From the NCBI GenBank assembly GCA_037447655.1, contig JBBHKE010003126.1:212560-272559 (forward strand): a stretch of DNA of 60,000 bases, in the 5' to 3' direction. This stretch comes from Zygnema cylindricum. Lineage: Eukaryota > Streptophyta > Zygnematophyceae > Zygnematales > Zygnemataceae. The notes beneath the pieces were generated by a model. The model saw nothing but the letters and a program-made list of their open reading frames with translations. It was not told the DNA's origin and ran no database searches. Both the position numbers and the translations under genes were made by a program. How positions within the stretch are numbered: position 1 is the stretch's first letter; each line of letters opens with the position of its first letter. Positions 21,101 through 32,080 of the stretch are shown piece after piece.

Positions 21101-22249
21101 AAAGTTTTTTTTACAGCTTTGCCATCTATCTTACAATTCACATCTATGCTACCCCTAGCATTAGCTTCCACCGTGGCACCACAAGCATAAAAGATTTGAC
21201 GAGTAGGGATAGGTGTCATATCCTTGAAATAGGATTTGTTCCAACACATGGGAGGAACTTCCGGAGTCCATAATCCACCCGAGATCTTTCTCTCCCTCTA
21301 TCATCTTTGCCATAATAAAGAACTCGGTGTCGCTAGTTTTAGGAAAACTAAAAACCTTTGATTTCTCCTTCTCTATCTCCTTCACCGGTTCCTCTTCCTC
21401 CGCTGAAAAAGCTTCGGTTTTGCTCGGAGGTTTCGGTGTAAATGAAACTCCTCTCACCTTCCATCCTTTGCGATAAGAACCTGTTGCACACGCTTTTATA
21501 TACAAAGGACAAAACTTGTACAAATGACCATTATTATAGCAATAGACACACCGTTCATATTGCTGAAAAGACTGATTTATTTGAAATCTATTTTCTCTCT
21601 GAAACTGAGCATTGTAAGCTACACCTGACTTTCTAGAATTAAATGCCAACTAATTCTTTTCTTCTTCTAGCACATACTCTATAGCTGTAGCTAGATTCCA
21701 CTGTGTCTTATCCAATTTTTTCACTTCATCTTAGGCATCTTTATACTCACTAGGAAGCCCCCTCACAAAAATCATTCCTTGGTGATACTCAGGAAATGAA
21801 CCACCTGAACATGCATTTTTTGCAACTAGAAGTCTGAATTAATTGCAATATTCTGCCATCCTTCCGCCTGTATACTTATATTCCCAGATCTGCCCAGCAG
21901 TTATAATCTCATGTTGTGCATTAGCCCTAGAATATGTCTTTTTCAATGCATCCCAAATCTGTGATGCTTTAGAAGCCTGAATGTATCTCATATGCAGCTC
22001 GTTAGATATCATTAATTTTATCAAATGAAGAGCCAGCTCATTCTTTTGATCATAGTTTACATCAATTTCTACCATAGATCCATAAACAACATCAAAAAAC
22101 TTCACTTGTACAAAATAAGACTTTACAAGATCTGCCCAATACATATATTCTCTCCCATCAAAAACCGGAATTCGTGAAGGCGGGCCTGTGACCTGTTGTT
22201 CTGAGACAACAGCCGGAACCGAAGACGATGAGGATGCCGGTGTAGTCAT
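18180..22249 (-). pseudogene. E2 gag-pol polyprotein, degenerate
   Basis: Read on the minus strand: gag starts at 22249, inside the LTR, and its residues 18-23 are QQVTGP. The zinc knuckle is at 21509-21550 (C-X2-C-X4-H-X4-C). A protease-like WIMDSGSSSHV lies near 21280. Integrase core spans about 20680-19900, with SDNDGEY replacing the usual DNGGEY. Reverse transcriptase lies at about 19650-18900 with YVDD at 19150-19161, and RNase H at about 18700-18300. Stops and frameshifts break it at several points, for example 21838, near 21160, near 19200 and near 18394. It is the usual copia polyprotein, but more diverged and more decayed than E1. Confidence 0.92.
22179..22193 (-). other. E2 primer-binding site, altered
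   Basis: The minus strand reads GGTCACAGGCCCGCC immediately inside the LTR. It differs from the GGTTATGGGCCCACC of the other elements at four positions, all transitions (T-C, T-C, G-A, A-G). This looks like a decayed initiator-tRNA half-molecule site; a different primer tRNA is less likely because the flanking gag codons align. Confidence 0.6.
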
Positions 22250-23127
22250 CTCAGAACCAAACCAAGCAAGAAACTTTCACTAAAACCGGTCTGAAAAACA
22301 ACAACTTCAACAGATAAAACCCAAACCAGAGACACAATAGCTCTTCAAATCTACCACAATGTAGAAAATATCAGAATGAACACACACACATATTTACAAG
22401 TAATTATACCTACACATCTGTGAGATATTCACAGATGAAAATGCCAAAAACAGGCTGTACAGTTTTTGACTACAAAGTGTTCATACCTTCAAAGTTACCG
22501 AGTCCTACTACTAATATACACTGAAGCCTATGCTGCTAAACGTACGGAGGCATACCAGCCGTACAATAAATACCTACGGCACGAACCGAACAAGGTACGT
22601 CATACAAAAAGATTCCTTTACTAATCAACTAACCACACAAAGACAAAAATCTACTTAACTAGATATTTACAAAGGAGTAGGATTTTATATTCCACGTCAT
22701 TTATCGTGTATGTGGTTCACACGGACCAGCATTTGTTGGCGGTCTCCCTCCGCCGCGTACATATCACATGCGGTACCGTAGACAAATCTCCATGTGCCAT
22801 TTTGTCCTCAAGTGTATCTATGCACAAACAATCGGAGGTCTCCCTCCGCCGCGTACATATCACATTCGGCACCGTAGACAAATCTCCATGTGCCATTTTG
22901 TCCTCAAGTGTATCTATGCACAAACAATCGGATATTCTTGAGTGTCTTTTTTCTTGTAGTGACTTGTGTCTCGGGAGTGTATACAAGGTATACTCCCTAC
23001 CGATCTAGTGGAACATCAATTCTGGTGTGTAATGTAACAAAATTACAACCAAACATATGCTAAGTCGTGAAACTCTCTCTCCCTCACATTCGAGGCATAG
23101 AGAGGACTAAAGCTTTCCAAAACAACA
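22194..23127 (-). repeat. E2 5' LTR (934 bp) with internal tandem duplication
   Basis: Right-hand LTR, carrying the gag start codon near its inner end. A ~95-bp segment beginning GGTCTCCCTCCGCCGCG and ending AAACAATCGGA is present twice (about 22741-22835 and 22836-22930) but once in the other LTR, which accounts for the 92-bp length difference. Confidence 0.88.
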
Positions 23128-24537
23128 TCCTTCGACTCCGAAACTCCTCCTCCGAGACCTCCCGAATGCGACCAAGGAGACAGACACCTTTCCGGAGACA
23201 GACACCTTCTCCCCAGATCCTCTAGTCGTCCCCTTCTCCGCCACCAACCCTTCCCTAAGGACTTAGACCCCGCCTCCACATCCCATCGGTGGATTAGGTT
23301 CTCAAGGAAAAACAATACTCTCCTAAATATAGAGGAGTAGTGGGGAATATCCTTCCTCCCACGATACTTTCCGACGCTGGTACTTCCTCTTTGGGAGGAG
23401 TATCCACCCCTATCAGAGCAGCACCTGCTTCTGGAAAAAGACACCGTTCCGTTCTTGAGGAAGAGGATATAGGAGTCATCTCCTCGGCTCAATTTGTTAG
23501 TCCTACCGGGCGTTCCTCGTCACACTTCACCAATTCTATAGAGGAAGAAAAGGAAATAGGGGACATCTAGATCTTTACAGGAGATAGCTCAGGGATTGCA
23601 TTTTCGGACTTTGAGTTGTTGTGGAAGTCTTTCACACAATCCCAAACCAATAAGTATAGGGGAGGAGCAATTCCGGATGACTTGGAGACAACCCTCTTCC
23701 CATGATGGTCAACTACCTTTTTGGAGGGGCGTTGGCAGATTACAAGGAGCGTCAACCTCTTTTGATGGCTCCAAACATCAAGATCTCGGATCCAGCCTTT
23801 GATGGGGCAATCCTGCAAGCGGAGGCTGACTTAGCGGCAACGCGTGTAACCGCTACTTGTGTAACCGCTACCTTCACACAGGACATGAAACTGCAGGCAC
23901 AAAGAAGTGCGTATGTTAACCAGCTGCAAGCCATTCAGGCAACCCCAGCAGCAACTTGTATGGTTGCTAATCCCAACCCTTGTACCACTCTGCTTAACAT
24001 CTAGAGACTCCTCTATACAAATAGGAACGAGTCAGCAATCAAGGAATTCAAGGAATTCTGATGCTTGAAGAATGAGACTCCCCAGACTCTCTTCAACTGA
24101 CTTTCAAGCCTTTGTCTGAAAACGAAACTGTCCACGATTAACCTTCCGACAATGGCAACTAAATAATTTATCGCTGTCCGTAATTCATTTGGACCGCCAA
24201 GACAGACTGCTCTAGATAACTGGATTGCCGGACAAGCAATTCAGGTCATCAATCCCTCCACCAAGGAAATCTCACTGGTGGCGATGAAATTATATGACCA
24301 CTTTGTCCACAGGGAGGTAAAGGAGAAGGCCGTGACCGGCATTGGCCGAGCAAATTTTGCAGGATTCGCCGGGGAGACCTTTTTGAATGAGGAGGAACGG
24401 GCTGAACTTCAAGCATTGCGGAAGCTTAAAGGGAAGCAAATGGTTGACAGCGGGTCAGAGGGAGAAGAAGAGAGAGAGGAAGAGGAAGAGAGAGAGGGGG
24501 AGGGGAAGAGAGAGAGAGAAAGAGAGAGAGCAAGATA
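23128..24537 (+). pseudogene. Unrecognised gag-like coding relic, 3' part (continues 16047-17310)
   Basis: After E2, plus-strand coding-like sequence resumes as proline-rich sequence, then a 76-codon open stretch (23340-23570). A frame of about 278 codons follows (23702-24537) with stops at 24002 and in the next 170 bp. The latter contains an Ala/Thr/Gln-rich helical region, a segment NWIAGQAIQVINPSTKEISL, and a very acidic/Arg tail (GSEGEEEREEEEER) that grades into a GA repeat. I do not recognise the family. Conserved hydrophobic blocks followed by a charged low-complexity tail would fit a retroelement gag or a decayed host gene. The target duplication around E2 shows that both halves were once adjacent. 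Confidence 0.45.
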
Positions 24538-24635
24538 GAGATGTCAAGACTGAAAATAGATGTCCTTTCTACCTGCTTCTTGACTTCGATCGTCTTGAAG
24601 AGCGTTTTTTATCATAACTTCAAAAGTTTGTTCAT

Positions 24636-26000
24636 TTAAATAGTTTTTCCACTGGCCTCAAAAATTTGGTCAGCTTCCAAAAAATGTTTATATGCGGCAT
24701 AAAAATTGCCACACGAACTTAGTTTTGCTGTCAATTGACAAAAAATGTCTTTTGAAGGTAAACCGCCCAAGACAAGAATGTCTTCTACTAATTGTCGAGC
24801 GTCGGCAATTATACCTTCTTTTAGTGCCCAATCGACACCATTATCCATTTCTTTTATCACTGAATTGAGTAGTTAACCTTCTACTTCAACCGAGATCGAT
24901 ACAGAGAACCTTGAAATTTGCGGTTCCCAAACATTTCCCTCGGAATTCTAACTCCCCAAATTCATATTTCTTCCAAAATCTGATTTTTCGGCTATATTAA
25001 ATTTTGCTGAATTGATCAAAGGATTAATAATCAATATCTCCTCTTTCAGTTATTTTTTAAATTCCGCTCCGATTATCTCCTCACTACTTCCTTTCAAATA
25101 CGCTCTTAGAAACCCATTATCGCTAATTTCACTACCCACTTTTTCATTTTTAAACCATTCCCTTTCATCTACCTCTAATTAAGAGCTCTTTCTTAAACCC
25201 AAATCAAGACCATAAAATCTTTGAGTTCTTTCAGCACTTTTCCCACCTCCCTCTCCCTTTTCAACCAACCTCGTCAAAGATATTGAACTCTTCACACCAT
25301 AATTCCCACTCTCCTCTTTCCTTTTCTCCTCTCCTCTTACCTCTCCTTTACCTCCTCCATTTCTTCCCACCACAGTCTCTTTGCCACTTTCAAACGTAGA
25401 TACTGATACGAAAGTCCCAATTCTCTCTCTCCCCTTCATCCCCTCTTTCGATAAAACTCTCAGCTATAGCTAGTTCCAATTCTCTCTCTCCCCTTCCTCC
25501 CCTCTCTCGATAAAACTCTCAGCTATAGCTTCCTCCTCCACTCTTTTCAGTGCCTCCGAGAAAACTGGTCTCCTTCTAAGCGGTTGCATTTTTGTCTTTT
25601 TCTTCTCCTTCTTCCTTCCTTTCTCGTCCTCCATCATAGCCTCAAGCTTTGATCTATACAAAAACGTAACAAGCAAAATTAGAGCATAAAAGCACATTAC
25701 TAGTACCTTTTCTAAACAAGAAAATCATCATCCATGTTTTGAACCATCAATTCTCTCACATAGTCAGGCCACTTTTGCCAATTATTTTTTCCAAAGAATG
25801 ATTTTTCTAAAGAATCCAAAGGTTACCTGTTCTCGAAGAAGGTCAAATAAGTTGCCAAAAGAAGTACTTCCAGAAACCTCTACCTCCTCCTCCTCTTCTT
25901 CTCCTCCCATCTCTCCCTCATCTTCCTTGACAGTTGTCAGTTTTTTTTCACCACTCTTCTCTAATTCTTTCAAATGACGCCTCACCAGTCTTTCAGCCAT
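24636..26000 (-). pseudogene. Degenerate minus-strand coding frame, possible host pseudogene
   Basis: One frame on the minus strand is open over long stretches from 26000 to 24636, interrupted by about a dozen stops. The start at 26000 gives MAERLVRRHLKELEK, then a Glu run and FGNLFDLL. Further on is a Lys/Arg-rich segment (KGRKKEKKKTKM), and the far end holds a helical block (ADARQLVEDILVLGG, YAAYKHFLEAD). The basic start, acidic run and FDLL recall the N-terminus of TCF25/NULP1 proteins, and the last block slightly resembles helical-repeat proteins; neither match is strong. A GT splice donor candidate at 25826 exists, but the nearest AG acceptor is out of phase. A 59-bp tandem duplication (25417-25534) also lies in it. 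Function unknown. Confidence 0.35.
25417..25534. repeat. 59-bp tandem duplication
   Basis: Two copies of a unit starting CCAATTCTCTCTCTCCCC and ending near CTCAGCTATAGCT, with two or three substitutions between them. Because 59 is not a multiple of three, it shifts the reading frame of the minus-strand relic. Confidence 0.85.
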
Positions 26001-26249
26001 GGATCCTTGAACACTAAAACTAACTGTAGAACAACACTCAAGTAAATTTTAAAGAAAGAAATGTAAAAGAAGAAATCTAAAAGGTAACACAGGGATTATC
26101 TTAAGCCTTTTCTCCCAGAAAGGCCACGGAAGAATGAAATACCAGAATTCAAAAAGAAAAAAAAATGCAACAACAAAATGAGGATTGAAAAGTGCAGGTG
26201 GGCAGAAGTGCACAACTCCTTAAGTCAAGTGATATTTTGAAAAATAAAG

Positions 26250-26880
26250 ACGGGGAGGGCGGATTGGGAGGGAAGGGGGGAAGATTGGGAGGGAGAGAGG
26301 GAGGGAGGGAATGGAGGGAAGGAGGGAGGAGGGAATGGGAGGAAGGGAAGGAGGGAGGGGAGGAGGGCAACTGGGGAGGAGGGAGTGGCCTGAAGGGAGG
26401 GAATGCCAAATCAGAGAAAAGATAAATAACTGGGAGGAGGAGGGAGGACAGGAGGGAGGAGGAGGGAGGGATGGAACGAGGGAGGGTTAGGAGAGGAGGA
26501 GGAGGGTGGAGAGAGGAAGAGGGAGAGATAGGAGGAGGAGAGAGGAGGGAGAGGAGGGAAGGAAAGAGGGAAAGAGGGAGGGAGGGAGGGCGGATTGGGA
26601 GGAAAGGAGGGCAGATTGGGAGGGAGGGAAGGAGGGAGATAGGGTGGGAGGAATAAAGATAGGGAGGGAGGAATAAAGATAGGGAGGGAGGGATAAAAGG
26701 AGAGAGGGAGGGTAGATTAAGAGAAAGGGAGGGAGGGAGGGTGAGAGAGAAGAGGGAGGGTGAGAGAGGAGGAAGAGAGTGAGGGAGGGAAGGAGGGAGG
26801 GAGGGAGGGTGGATTGAGAGGGAGGTAGGGAGGGCAAATTCAGAGGGATACACGCAAAGAGGGAGGTTACAGATGGGAGT
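26250..26880. repeat. (GGGAGGA)-type polypurine tract, ~630 bp
   Basis: Almost pure purine on the plus strand, built from GGGAGGAGGGAGG words. Interspersed units GGATAAA, GAATAAAGATA and GGCGGATTGGGAGG recur several times, so it is a decayed minisatellite and not a simple microsatellite. Long Pro/Ser/Leu frames on the minus strand and Gly/Arg/Glu frames on the plus strand are artefacts. Confidence 0.9.
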
Positions 26881-28179
26881 CAAATGAGAGATGGGTGGTG
26901 TAAGGAGGTGGTCGAGGAAAGTGCGTCGCGTCGCACGTGCAGGAGGAAAGAAGTGGGAAAGAAATTTCGTTAAAATTACAAAAAAGTTTTAAGTTTTTAT
27001 TTTTTTCGTTCTATTCTACATAATTTTGATTGGCAAATTATTCATGGCTTATCATTTTAATAATTTTAGGTACAATACGGATCATTCATTCGGGATACGC
27101 CTTCATTTTTTTTCAAAGTCGGAATTCTGCATTTTGAAAAGGGTTTCCGAAAAAGAAGATGATTGACCATAGTTGTCAAATTTTGACGCACTTGACCGTA
27201 TGTTTTGTCCGTCGCTACGCTTCAAAAAGTATATTTTGTTTGTCGTTTTGCTCCAAAAAGGTTGTCTGCCGAGCGGTCGAGCTGTTTGGCGCCTCTGTGT
27301 TTTGTTTTTTTGCGAAATGAATGGTAATTGAGCATTCATTTCGGCATCTCATTCACCATCCGTTTCTAGTGTGAATCTTACATAAGATATGATAATTCGT
27401 ACGATAATGTACACAAAATCCGCCTTTCCAAGATACCATAACACCGGTTTTCGTACCGCAATTCGAGGAAGCCCTGGACAGTTGAACCCGACAACATGAG
27501 ATAAATTGTCGCTGTTAAACACAAGCGTACATGCGCCGACGTTTTACATTTTCTATAGGATTGTGTATTGGCAGCCTCTTCCCCGGACGCTGTTCAGTGA
27601 TAGCCAGAGTTCGCAATCGGGTACCCGAGTCCGTACCCGACCGTTCTCTGACCGACCGCGTCGGATCCGGAACTGATTCGGGTGCCAAATTTTGGAGGCT
27701 GGCACAATTCGGGCAGGTGATTCACAAAAAAAAAAGAAAGGTCCGGTCGAGTAGGCAAAAAACGAAAATAATTGAAGGCTTTGTACTGTCCATAATATCC
27801 AACATTATTGTATTTTGTAATCTTGATATCGGATGTTCAGATTTTGAAAAAAAAATGTCGGTTTTGGGTATCTAAAATTTTGACTTTTGCTACCTCTGGT
27901 GATAGCGTGATCATGAATATACAACATCAATATATCTATGCAATACATCGATAAGGAATCCATGACACCTAATCGTTGTCCTTTTGATACACCGCATATC
28001 GTTAATGGAAATATTGTGTATCAGGTTTTCTTCTTCTATCGCGATTACTCCGAAAGAGCCGATATCACTCCGTGACCAACAAAAATTATCACAATATATC
28101 AGTTTAGAGTGGAAAGACGGGGTGAGGGTGAGGGTGGGAGAGGGGGGGGGGTGTTATGAGGGTTTCATTATAAGGTGTT
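26881..28179. other. Intergenic, no gene supported
   Basis: AT-rich sequence with short frames only. Near 27616-27640 GGGTACCCGAGTCCGTACCC forms a small imperfect repeat. A G homopolymer run of about 10 lies near 28142-28151. Confidence 0.5.
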
Positions 28180-28369
28180 GAGCGTGTCTGAGAAACATGA
28201 GAGGAGGGCCCACTGCCAGGAGAAGTTGGTATCGGAGTCCTGCAAATAACCCCCAAAATGCGAATACTTCCCATAATAATGATTATGCCCAATGCTGCCC
28301 GCTTTCCTCCCATAGACATGCATGCAAAATAGGGAGGAGTGCATGGGGATGGCGAAAAGATATCTCCTC
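28180..28369. repeat. 190-bp direct repeat, copy 1
   Basis: Starts GAGCGTGTCTGAGAAACATG and ends AAAAGATATCTCCTC. It matches copy 2 (29604-29793) at roughly 85 percent by eye with the same length. Two frames stay open through both copies on the minus strand, but I see no recognised protein. The copies could be ends of an unrecognised element or a dispersed repeat. Between them (28370-29603) I see no supported gene. Confidence 0.7.
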
Positions 28370-29603
28370 CCCCTTCTTTTCCCCACTTGGCTAGGGAAAG
28401 GGGTTGGGCCCTTGGTTATTGAGGCAATGTCCTGATTTCCGCAGGAAGTCTAACAAATATTCCCTCAAAACCCACTGTTCTGGTCTAAAAGATTTTTGTA
28501 GTTTACCCTGGCTTAAACGCACCGAAGCCCAAAAAAATACAATACCAAAGAGAAAACAAAAACACTCCCACCTAGAATAATGGAAAAATAAAAGAGTTAT
28601 AAGCTGTTTCAGAATTAACAATATCACCTTGCCCTAGAAAAATAAAGATAAAGATTAGGATTCAAAATAATAACAAGCGAGCTTAACATACCCCTAAAAG
28701 AAACGCTGACCATAAGAGGAGACGCAATCTCTCTCGAAGAAACCGAAACAGGTAATGTACTCCTTAACTCCTCAGTTTTTGCAACCCAGAACCGGCAAGA
28801 CCCCTCTCGGTATCAAAAGCCACAAATCCCCAAATCGCCCAAAAAAGAAAGATAGTGCCAACTACCCAACCAAACTACGATTCCCACAAAGGACAAAGGC
28901 AAAACAAGATGGCAGTAGGGTCACAATCACATAACAAACAAAGGTTTTTTAGGTTTTTATCACGAGACAATACTGAAACAACAACCTGTTTTCTTTGGCC
29001 CAAGTGCCTTATACAACATAGTTTGTCCAGTTTCAGATCCAAAAGGTCAACGCGAAGCAAGGAGCCAATGAGCGGAAAGAAATTGCTATTGAACTGACAT
29101 AGGATGAATAAGGCCGAACCACATTCAAGGCAAAAAGTTTTACGTCAGAATCTGGCTAAATCCGGAACAGAGAGTCCCAATCGGAACCAATAAACTACCA
29201 AAAATCCAGAACTAGCGTGGGAACACGAGACTTTGACCTAGGGTAATTAATGGACAGAAAGTCACTTGAACTTGAACTAAAGTTTTATTGACAGCTAACA
29301 GCAAAATCTAAATGACAATCCGAAAAGTTACGTGGCCATCCACAATGTACCCCCCCACGAGGGCAGATGTAAACTGGTCCCATGTAACAAAATCACCATC
29401 TGTGAGACGGAATAACATTGTCAGCCGGCCTCTCTTAGGCGCGAAATAAAGTGCGTTCCTCTCCGTTTAAAAAATAGAGGAATTTTGTCTGGCTGGGTAC
29501 ACTCCTTCCTTCGTACTCCGATGAGTGTACATGGGAGAAAAGGCGCGGAAATCCTTGGTGAGATAAAGAAGTGCCGATAAAGCAGAAGAGTTTGACATCT
29601 GTC

Positions 29604-29793
29604 GAGCGTGTCTGAGAAACATGAGAGGAGGGCCCACTTCTCGGAGTAGTCGGTACGGTAGTCCTGCAAATAACCCCCAAAATGCGAATGCTTCCCATAA
29701 TAATGATAATGCCCACTGTTGCGCCCATTCCTCCTATGGACATGCATGCAAAAAAACGAGGAGTGCATGGGGAGGGCGAAAAGATATCTCCTC
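29604..29793. repeat. 190-bp direct repeat, copy 2
   Basis: Partner of 28180-28369. Its end at 29793 lies two bases before the start of the E6 LTR (29796), so E6 inserted at or beside the edge of this repeat. Confidence 0.7.
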
Positions 29794-29795
29794 TT

Positions 29796-30799
29796 TGTTG
29801 AAATCACTATATTTAGGGGAGGTATTCTCTAGGTCTTAATTAGTTAAAATAGCTAAAACAAAAGCACAGGTAACTTGCCTCCACCTTCTCTCTCTAGCCC
29901 CCATACTTGTTGTAGTCATTGAAGGAGAGAGAGGGCGGTGGAGCCATGGCTACCTCAGCTTCATAGGCACGACTAAAGAGTGACCTAAGTCACTCTCAAC
30001 AAAAAGGTTGAGTCCGGCAAGACTGGAACCTCCGACCGACAAAGCGAGGCGTAGCCGTCAGCTCTTATCGGTTTATCGTAGTAGTCTGTTAGGATACATA
30101 GGGTTTGATTTCTATTTGAACATTAGCTAGATCATTAATCTGATTAACGCAATAACAAAGTGCGGACATAGAAACTCGTTGACTTTTAGTACGTACAAAA
30201 CAAATGTATCGGACATTTCATTTTGAACGGTGAGCATTTAAAACGGGTTTGGATCCAGCGACATGCATCATCACCGAGATCCCGGAATGGCCGCCTTGGC
30301 GGTTTTTCGGACGTGACATGACCTGGCGACACGTGGCAAGGTATCATTGAGAAGAAGAAATCCCGGAGAACATAAAAACGAGTCCGAATGAGACAGACGT
30401 CCACTCTATGGCCTTGTCGTACACAGGTCGTACAGAAAGTACATTGACCTTATTACCTTTTTGTACTGTACACTCTTCTGATTGGTTTGTACATCAATAG
30501 ATAGGGATTGTGAGAGGGGTTTAGAATTTAGAGGATTGAGAAGGTAGCCGCCTCTCTCCCAACAAGCTTCTATAAATACTGGTATCTTTGCCACTTTGCC
30601 ACTATAACTAATCGCCTGGTTGCGCATTTTTAGAGATTCCTTTTGCTGTGGACTCACGGGAGTCCAGACTACATAGGGGTGCTGTCAAATTTTTTATTTG
30701 CTTGCTTGGGTAGCAGTGATCCTAATAGAAAGAGGGCTAGCCAAAAGCTATCTAGAGGCTTCCTGAATTATCTGATCCAATGGGGGACAGTGAATTGCA
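29796..30799 (+). repeat. E6 5' LTR (1004 bp)
   Basis: Runs from TGTTGAAATCAC to GAATTGCA and has the same length as the E1 LTRs despite clear divergence. It keeps the T-arm-like module near 30006-30075 in degraded form, an ACACGTGGC motif near 30329, a GTAC inverted repeat near 30418-30470, a GGACTC-ACGG-GAGTCC hairpin near 30650, and the gag start codon at 30780. Confidence 0.9.
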
Positions 30800-32080
30800 G
30801 GTTATGGGCCCACCCTCTAGGGTGCCCATCTTCAACGGATCTGGGTTCATTTACTGGGAAGCCATGATGACAAGGGCATTTTGTGAAAAACGATAATGGG
30901 GTATCCTCAGTGGACAAGTGAAATGTCCATCTCAGGGGACCCCACGAAGGTTTGGTGGAGTGAGGTTCTCTGCAGCAGCATCTGCTCCAAGGAAGGAGAC
31001 AGACGACGGGGACAGCAGTGTGTCCAAAAAGGGGAAAGGAACGGAGACACCTCTCACTCGTATTGCCACGGCACTCGGAACGGTGGTCGTGAAGACCGAG
31101 GAAAACGGTATTCAAATGTGGGAGTACAACAACATGAATGCCACGCATTTCATTTTGAGACACCTCACTCAAGAATTGGGGACCTCTCATCTTCACATCT
31201 TGAATGCGGAGGAGTTGTGGATGACTTTAGTGGAAATCTATACAACTGGTACAATTTAGCAGCTCCAACTGGCTGAGCAAAGGTTGGGGAGTTATACTTA
31301 CAAAAGAGGGAAGATGTTAGATTAGTGTAATGATCTCTCTTGCCTGTATATTGAGATGGAGAGTGCCGGATGGACAGGCACAATGAAGATGAAAGTTAAC
31401 ACTCTCACCATTAAGCCGCGTGAGGAGTATGAAAACATAGTGTACCGAGTGCAAGAAATGGATGATAGTTCTTGGAAGTGGAACACCGTGTTTCGAATGA
31501 TACTCGTGCGGGATAACAAAATTGAGATCCGTAGAGGATGTAAGAGCGTTCAAGCTCTAGCTGCTGGAACGGACCAGTGGAGGAAGGATCCAAAGAAGCC
31601 ATACAACGGCTTTAAAGGGGAAAAGGACCAATCTGGAGAACCTAGGCCTCCAAAGGGTCTTTGTCATTTCTGCAAAAAGTCGGGACACTTGATAGCTGAT
31701 TCCACTAAGCTATCGGAGTTGAGGCTTCAAGAAAACTGTGGAGGGGGTTCTTGCGGAAGGAAGAAAAATGCACTTCTTGTCAAACGAGCAAAAGGAGAGA
31801 CCGAGGAGGACGAGTCCTCTGAGGAGGAGGATGGCGAGCTTTTTCTTGACGAGAATCTTGAGGAGAAGGAGATCCCTCAGAAACATAAGTGTGCTCTTGG
31901 AGCCATTCGGGAAGCTCCACAGGAAGGATGGATCATCGATTCAGGTGCATCCATGCATATCTATCGTGACAGACACCTCTTCACTAGGCTAAGAAAGATC
32001 CCTATTGTAGAAATATAGTAGTGGGATGGGAGAGTAGTTACGATGGGCTCTACAGATAGGGAAGTCTCAGTGGAGGGTAA
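30780..32080 (+). pseudogene. E6 gag and protease region, decayed
   Basis: The reading frame opens at 30780 in the LTR (MGDSELQVMGPP) and corresponds to E1 gag through the protease site DSGAS near 31943. Stops occur near 30893, at 31257 (TAG where E1 has CAG), near 31324 and near 32016. The zinc knuckle near 31660-31701 has lost its last cysteine (CHFCKKSGHLIADS). The piece ends at 32080, where E7 begins, and resumes at 38501. Confidence 0.9.
30800..30814 (+). other. E6 primer-binding site
   Basis: GGTTATGGGCCCACC follows the LTR end, identical to E1 and E7: the initiator tRNA-Met half-molecule type. Confidence 0.82.

Larger units (their letters stand above)
17311..23127 (-). mobile_element. 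Copia LTR retrotransposon E2 (minus strand), full length
   Basis: The LTRs at 17311-18152 and 22194-23127 run from TGTTGTTTTGGAAAGC to CAGAACAACA on the minus strand. They enclose gag-pol, a polypurine tract (TTTAAGGGAG next to 18152) and a degenerate primer site. The flanking bases are TCCTC on the left and TCCTT on the right: a 5-bp target duplication with one mutation. The LTRs differ in length because the right one carries a ~95-bp internal tandem duplication. The element lies inside the coding-like relic 16047-24537. Its LTR start, gag and PBS context relate it to E3 more than to E1/E7. Confidence 0.9.

Noticed and set aside
27531-27875. Plus-strand 114-codon ORF rich in Arg/Val/Ser
   Set aside because: Encoded by a short repetitive GGGTACCCGA-type segment followed by AT-rich sequence; no family resemblance.
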